This document shows, piece after piece, positions 60,916 to 64,000 of a DNA stretch of 64,000 nucleotides; position 1 is the stretch's first letter, and each line of letters starts with the position of its first letter. The translations under genes were made by a program, and so were the position numbers. The notes below the pieces were generated by a model that was given only the letters and a program-made list of their open reading frames with translations, was not told the DNA's origin and did no database searches. The stretch is from Smittia aterrima (taxonomy: Eukaryota; Arthropoda; Insecta; Diptera; Chironomidae). The stretch is taken from contig CP093831.1 in the NCBI GenBank assembly GCA_033063855.1, forward strand, positions 27,590,001-27,654,000, in the 5' to 3' direction.

Positions 60916-63174
60916 TTAGTTTGTCGTTTGTAGGAAAGTCAAAAGCGTGTAAGTGAATTGCAGAATCTGAAATGAAAATATTAAATTGAAAAATATTAAG
61001 CAAAAAATGTTAAAACCGTCAGAAGCGTCTCAAAGTCAACAGAGTTGAAAATTCCGTTGAATCCTTTTAATCGCTGAGCCACGATTAAGATAAGTAGAAG
61101 ATCTTTCTGACTTCTGGCTTTTTGTGTGTACCATTCGACTTCATAGACAGCTGAAGTTAAGTTCACAATGCAATTATTCACTCGATTTCCCATCCAACAT
61201 AAAATGCAGAGTTGCAAAGATACAATACAAATCGTCACGATCATCGTGGCCGATTGAATTGCAGTGGAGCTTAGAGTGTACAAGCACATGCAGAAGATTA
61301 ATGCTGACATTGAAAATTCAATTAAGAAACTGAATCTCAAAATCGCCCTGGCTTCGTTCATCCAATCCATGACTCGATAGCTTCGCAAAATTGTTTTTCT
61401 CACTTGGTCGTCATTTAATTCTTTGCGCAGAAACATTTTTTTGACTTGAAGAGTCAACGCGTCGATTTCCCAACACGAAAAATTCATGAGCAGCAAAATG
61501 TATCCAGTGTAGAAAAAAAAGTTTATGATAGCACTGGTTGCCGTTGCCGCTTGTGGGATGTAGTGAAGGAACCACTTTGGAGAAAAGTAAGTGCCAGTGG
61601 GGAAATAAATGAAATTGAAATTATAAGGCAACTGTAAAGCGTTGACATTTGAAATAAAAAAAACTGAAAAGGAGAGCAAGAACGCATAAACAATCATTAT
61701 CACAGCACTGATAGCAAAGAATTTAAATTCTTTCTTCATGTAATCAATTGAGAGAGACCAGTCGTCGTCGGTCGAGCGCAGTTGCAATCTAAAAGAATTC
61801 AATGAGAGTTAGAAATTAAATTTTGATGTTGTCTTGCCTCTCTTTGACAATTGTGTCGATGGTCGATCGAATTCTCTTTCGAAAAATAAGCACAACGAAA
61901 AAGTAACTAATAAGACGAATGACTTGAACTATAAAAGGCTTTAATAGTAAATAAATCATTCATCGCTTTGAGACTTGCTTACGAAGGTATCCAACGTTCT
62001 CCACCAAATCAATCGGTGTCAGATTTGTCAATCCAATTGCGAACAAGTAGCACAAAAGTGAATAAAATGAATTTTTGTTTTAAGAAATTTTGAAAACTTA
62101 TAGATTATTTAGAAAATCTAAAAAAATTTTTCATAAATTTTAATTAAAAATTTTTTTATGAATCCATAGAAAACGTTACGTAAAAATTTGAAAAATATTA
62201 ATTATTGAAAATATTAAGAAAAAAATGAAAAATAGAAGCGTTTACGTCAGAAATTGAAAACATTAAAAATTTAAAATCTGATTTTTAAAACAATAAATTT
62301 TCCATGAATTTTTTGTTTTTTCATATTGACGTAAGAAAGTAGTTTTCGATTTTCATTGAAATTATTAAGTTTTAAAAATAGAGTGAAACAATTAAATATT
62401 TAAAAACGATTCGTTTGATTGAAGATGTTTATGAAATTTGAAGTGTTTCAGAAAAAATTGAAAATTCAATAAAAAAATGTTTCAAATTTCGTTAATTTGA
62501 GAAATAATGAAAAAATTTAAGAGTCAACATTATTTCACGAAAAAATGAAAGAAGTGAAAAAGAAGATTTATGAAAGCACTGATTTTAGCTGATTCGAAAC
62601 TTTTAAAAGTAAAAAAATTGAAATTATTTTTCAGTATTGAAAACCAGGAAAAAAAGTCATTTATAAAAAAAAATAAGAGTAGAACGAATTTTCATAAAAA
62701 CCATTGAAAACATAAGATAAAAAATTTAAATTTTTCATAGAAATAATAATTTTTTTTAAAAAATGGCAGCCATTTGCAATTTTTTTGAGAAGAAATAAGA
62801 TTTTGATGTTGAAATTTCTTTGACAATTATAGAATAAATGATTATTTGAAAAAAATAAATGAAAATGAAAAAAAAGAAATATAAAAAATATAGATTTTAA
62901 AATTTATCGCTGGTATCTTGCTTAAATCCAAGATTTCAATGTCATTTGAAATGTAGCAACTAATTCCGATCAGAAAATTTGCATGACTCACAAGAAGAAA
63001 AATAAATCTGGGAAAATGGAAAACTTTAGTCACAATTACAAATAATAAAGCCTTTTCATTCTACATTTTATTAAATTTTCCTTCAGCGTTGAAAGGATTC
63101 AGAATCTTCCACAAAATTTCAAGAAATTTAACAATTCGAGTTGCATGAACGGAAGGTCCTTCGAGGAATTCCAT
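60916..63174 (-). pseudogene. Odorant receptor, array member 6, damaged 5' half
   Basis: The 3' half is intact: the third exon ends at 61838 with a GC donor, the main exon runs about 61788-61017, then comes an extra 50-bp intron (61016-60967; GT-AG) and a last exon 60966-60916 ending FLQTTN. The 5' half is broken. Exon 1 (63174-63065, MEFLEGPSVHATRIVKFLEI) and the first part of exon 2 (from 63007, FIFLLVSHANFLIGI) stop without a donor. About 850 bp of very AT-rich sequence follows. Then the end of an exon-2-like stretch (62035-61983, AIGLTNLTPIDLVENVGYL) appears without a credible acceptor. A functional transcript would need an unusual start. Probably a recent pseudogene or a fusion of two loci. 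Confidence 0.65.
62045..62895. other. AT-rich low-complexity insertion splitting receptor exon 2
   Basis: About 850 bases dominated by A/T runs (AAAATTTTT, GAAAAAT motifs), with no open frame and no terminal repeats that I can see. It separates the two halves of exon 2 of array member 6. Its composition is distinctly more AT-rich than the other receptor intergenic DNA. Confidence 0.6.
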
Positions 63175-63632
63175 TTCTTTTTTTCCTGAATTACTTTTCA
63201 CGTTTAACTTGGCTCACTGTCAATCGACGACTAAAAGTTGAAATTTAATTTTATTCTGTGAAAAGCAAATTTTTTTAATGAATTATTGAGGAAAATATTT
63301 CTCTTTCGATATTGGCCTAGTGAATGTTTAAATATTTAAAATATGAACATTATACATTCACTGAAATAATTTTATTGAAAACAAGTTTCTGTTACGTTGT
63401 CGGGAAAGGAAAATGCGGATTTTTCCAATCGATGTGAATATCAGTTAAGGCTAACGAAATTCATTCAATAATAATTTTTCATGCATTTGTTTGTGTCTTT
63501 GCACATATGTCATTATTTATTCAATTATAATTTGAAGATTAAAAACCTGATTGAAAACATTTATAACATTCTTTCATTAAGTTTAAAAGTTGTCTTGATA
63601 ATGAAGCGAAATTGTGATAATCGAAGTAATTT

Positions 63633-64000
63633 TTAGTTTGTCGTTTGCAGCAAGGCCAGCAGCGAATAAGAAAATTGTAGAATCTTCAGCAGCGTCTCGA
63701 AGTCGACAGAGTTGAAGATTCCATTAAAACCTTTCAATCGCTGAGCCATGATTAAGATCATGAGATGATTTTTTTGGCCGTTTGCTTTCTGATTGTACCA
63801 TTCGACATCGTAAACAGCTGAAGTTAAGCTCTCAATGCAATTGTTTGTACGATTTCCCATCCAACACAAAATGCAAAGTTGAAAAGATACCATACATACC
63901 ATGACGAACATCGTAGTGGATTGAATTGCAGTGGAGCTTAGAGTGTACAAGCACATCGTGAAAATGAAAGCCGACATTGAAAATTCAATTAAGAAACTGA
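63633..64000 (-). CDS. Odorant receptor, array member 7 (partial)
   Basis: Last-exon portion only; the gene continues beyond the window on the left of its reading direction. The frame is open from 64000 to the stop at 63633 and covers the last transmembrane helices: TMCLYTLSSTAIQSTTMF, LCILCWMGNRTNNCIESL, SAVYDVEWYNQKANGQ, FNSVDFETLLKILQ, ending LALLQTTN. It is closest to member 6 (shared SSTAIQS, NNCI, VDFETLL) but lacks that gene's extra C-terminal intron. Confidence 0.88.
   Translation of the reverse strand, partial: SFLIEFSMSAFIFTMCLYTLSSTAIQSTTMFVMVCMVSFQLCILCWMGNRTNNCIESLTSAVYDVEWYNQKANGQKNHLMILIMAQRLKGFNGIFNSVDFETLLKILQFSYSLLALLQTTN

Noticed and set aside
1..64000. CRISPR arrays, tRNA or rRNA genes, prokaryotic operons
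   Set aside because: Looked for and not seen; spliced insect genes dominate the window.

Overview
The window is insect nuclear DNA. It is AT-rich, and its genes carry short GT-AG introns (mostly 50-90 bp). It contains an insect odorant-receptor array, an orthologue of the SLC6 transporter inebriated, a KCTD3/SHKBP1 orthologue and the V-ATPase subunit C gene. The compact introns and the style of the LRR N-termini suggest a dipteran, probably a nematoceran midge. That placement is inference. No bacterial, plasmid or CRISPR content was seen.

Layout. (1) 1-15.6 kb, + strand: a tandem array of an unusual fusion family, an LRR domain of secreted type but without a signal peptide joined to a BTB/POZ domain. 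Four copies are open and two are broken. Each is embedded in a repeated unit (upstream block, gene, 20-bp AT minisatellite, GC-richer block, tail block). Two stretches inside it (about 6310-7775 and 9060-11185) read like two different sequences merged base by base. I take these to be assembly consensus artefacts that hide further LRR and LRR-BTB copies. (2) 16.8-18.0 kb: an intronless multi-C2H2 zinc-finger gene. (3) 20.9-23.3 kb, - strand: a five-exon lipase. (4) 23.8-24.9 kb: a dead LINE reverse-transcriptase fragment. (5) 25.5-27.0 kb: a tandem pair of small single-pass membrane proteins with duplicated promoters and 5' UTR introns. (6) 28.9-33.6 kb, + strand: the inebriated orthologue with a phase-matched alternative first exon. 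(7) 33.6-45.0 kb, - strand: five tandem F-box/LRR-like genes, with an inactive neprilysin-like M13 gene lodged between copies two and three, pogo/Tigger remnants, and several stray copies of the 3' end of inebriated carried along by the duplications. (8) 45.4-48.4 kb, - strand: KCTD3/SHKBP1. (9) 49.3-50.7 kb, + strand: Vha44. (10) 51.1-64.0 kb, - strand: six odorant-receptor loci plus a seventh cut by the window end.

How the parts relate. The single-copy genes (ine, KCTD3, Vha44) are housekeeping or neuronal and look intact. The rest is dominated by three local gene-family expansions. Two of them, LRR-BTB and F-box/LRR, belong to families that normally act as substrate adaptors of cullin-RING ubiquitin ligases (Cul3 and SCF respectively). 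The third is chemosensory. The duplications have dragged along unrelated neighbours (the ine tail, transposon ends), so the history of the arrays can be read in the junctions.
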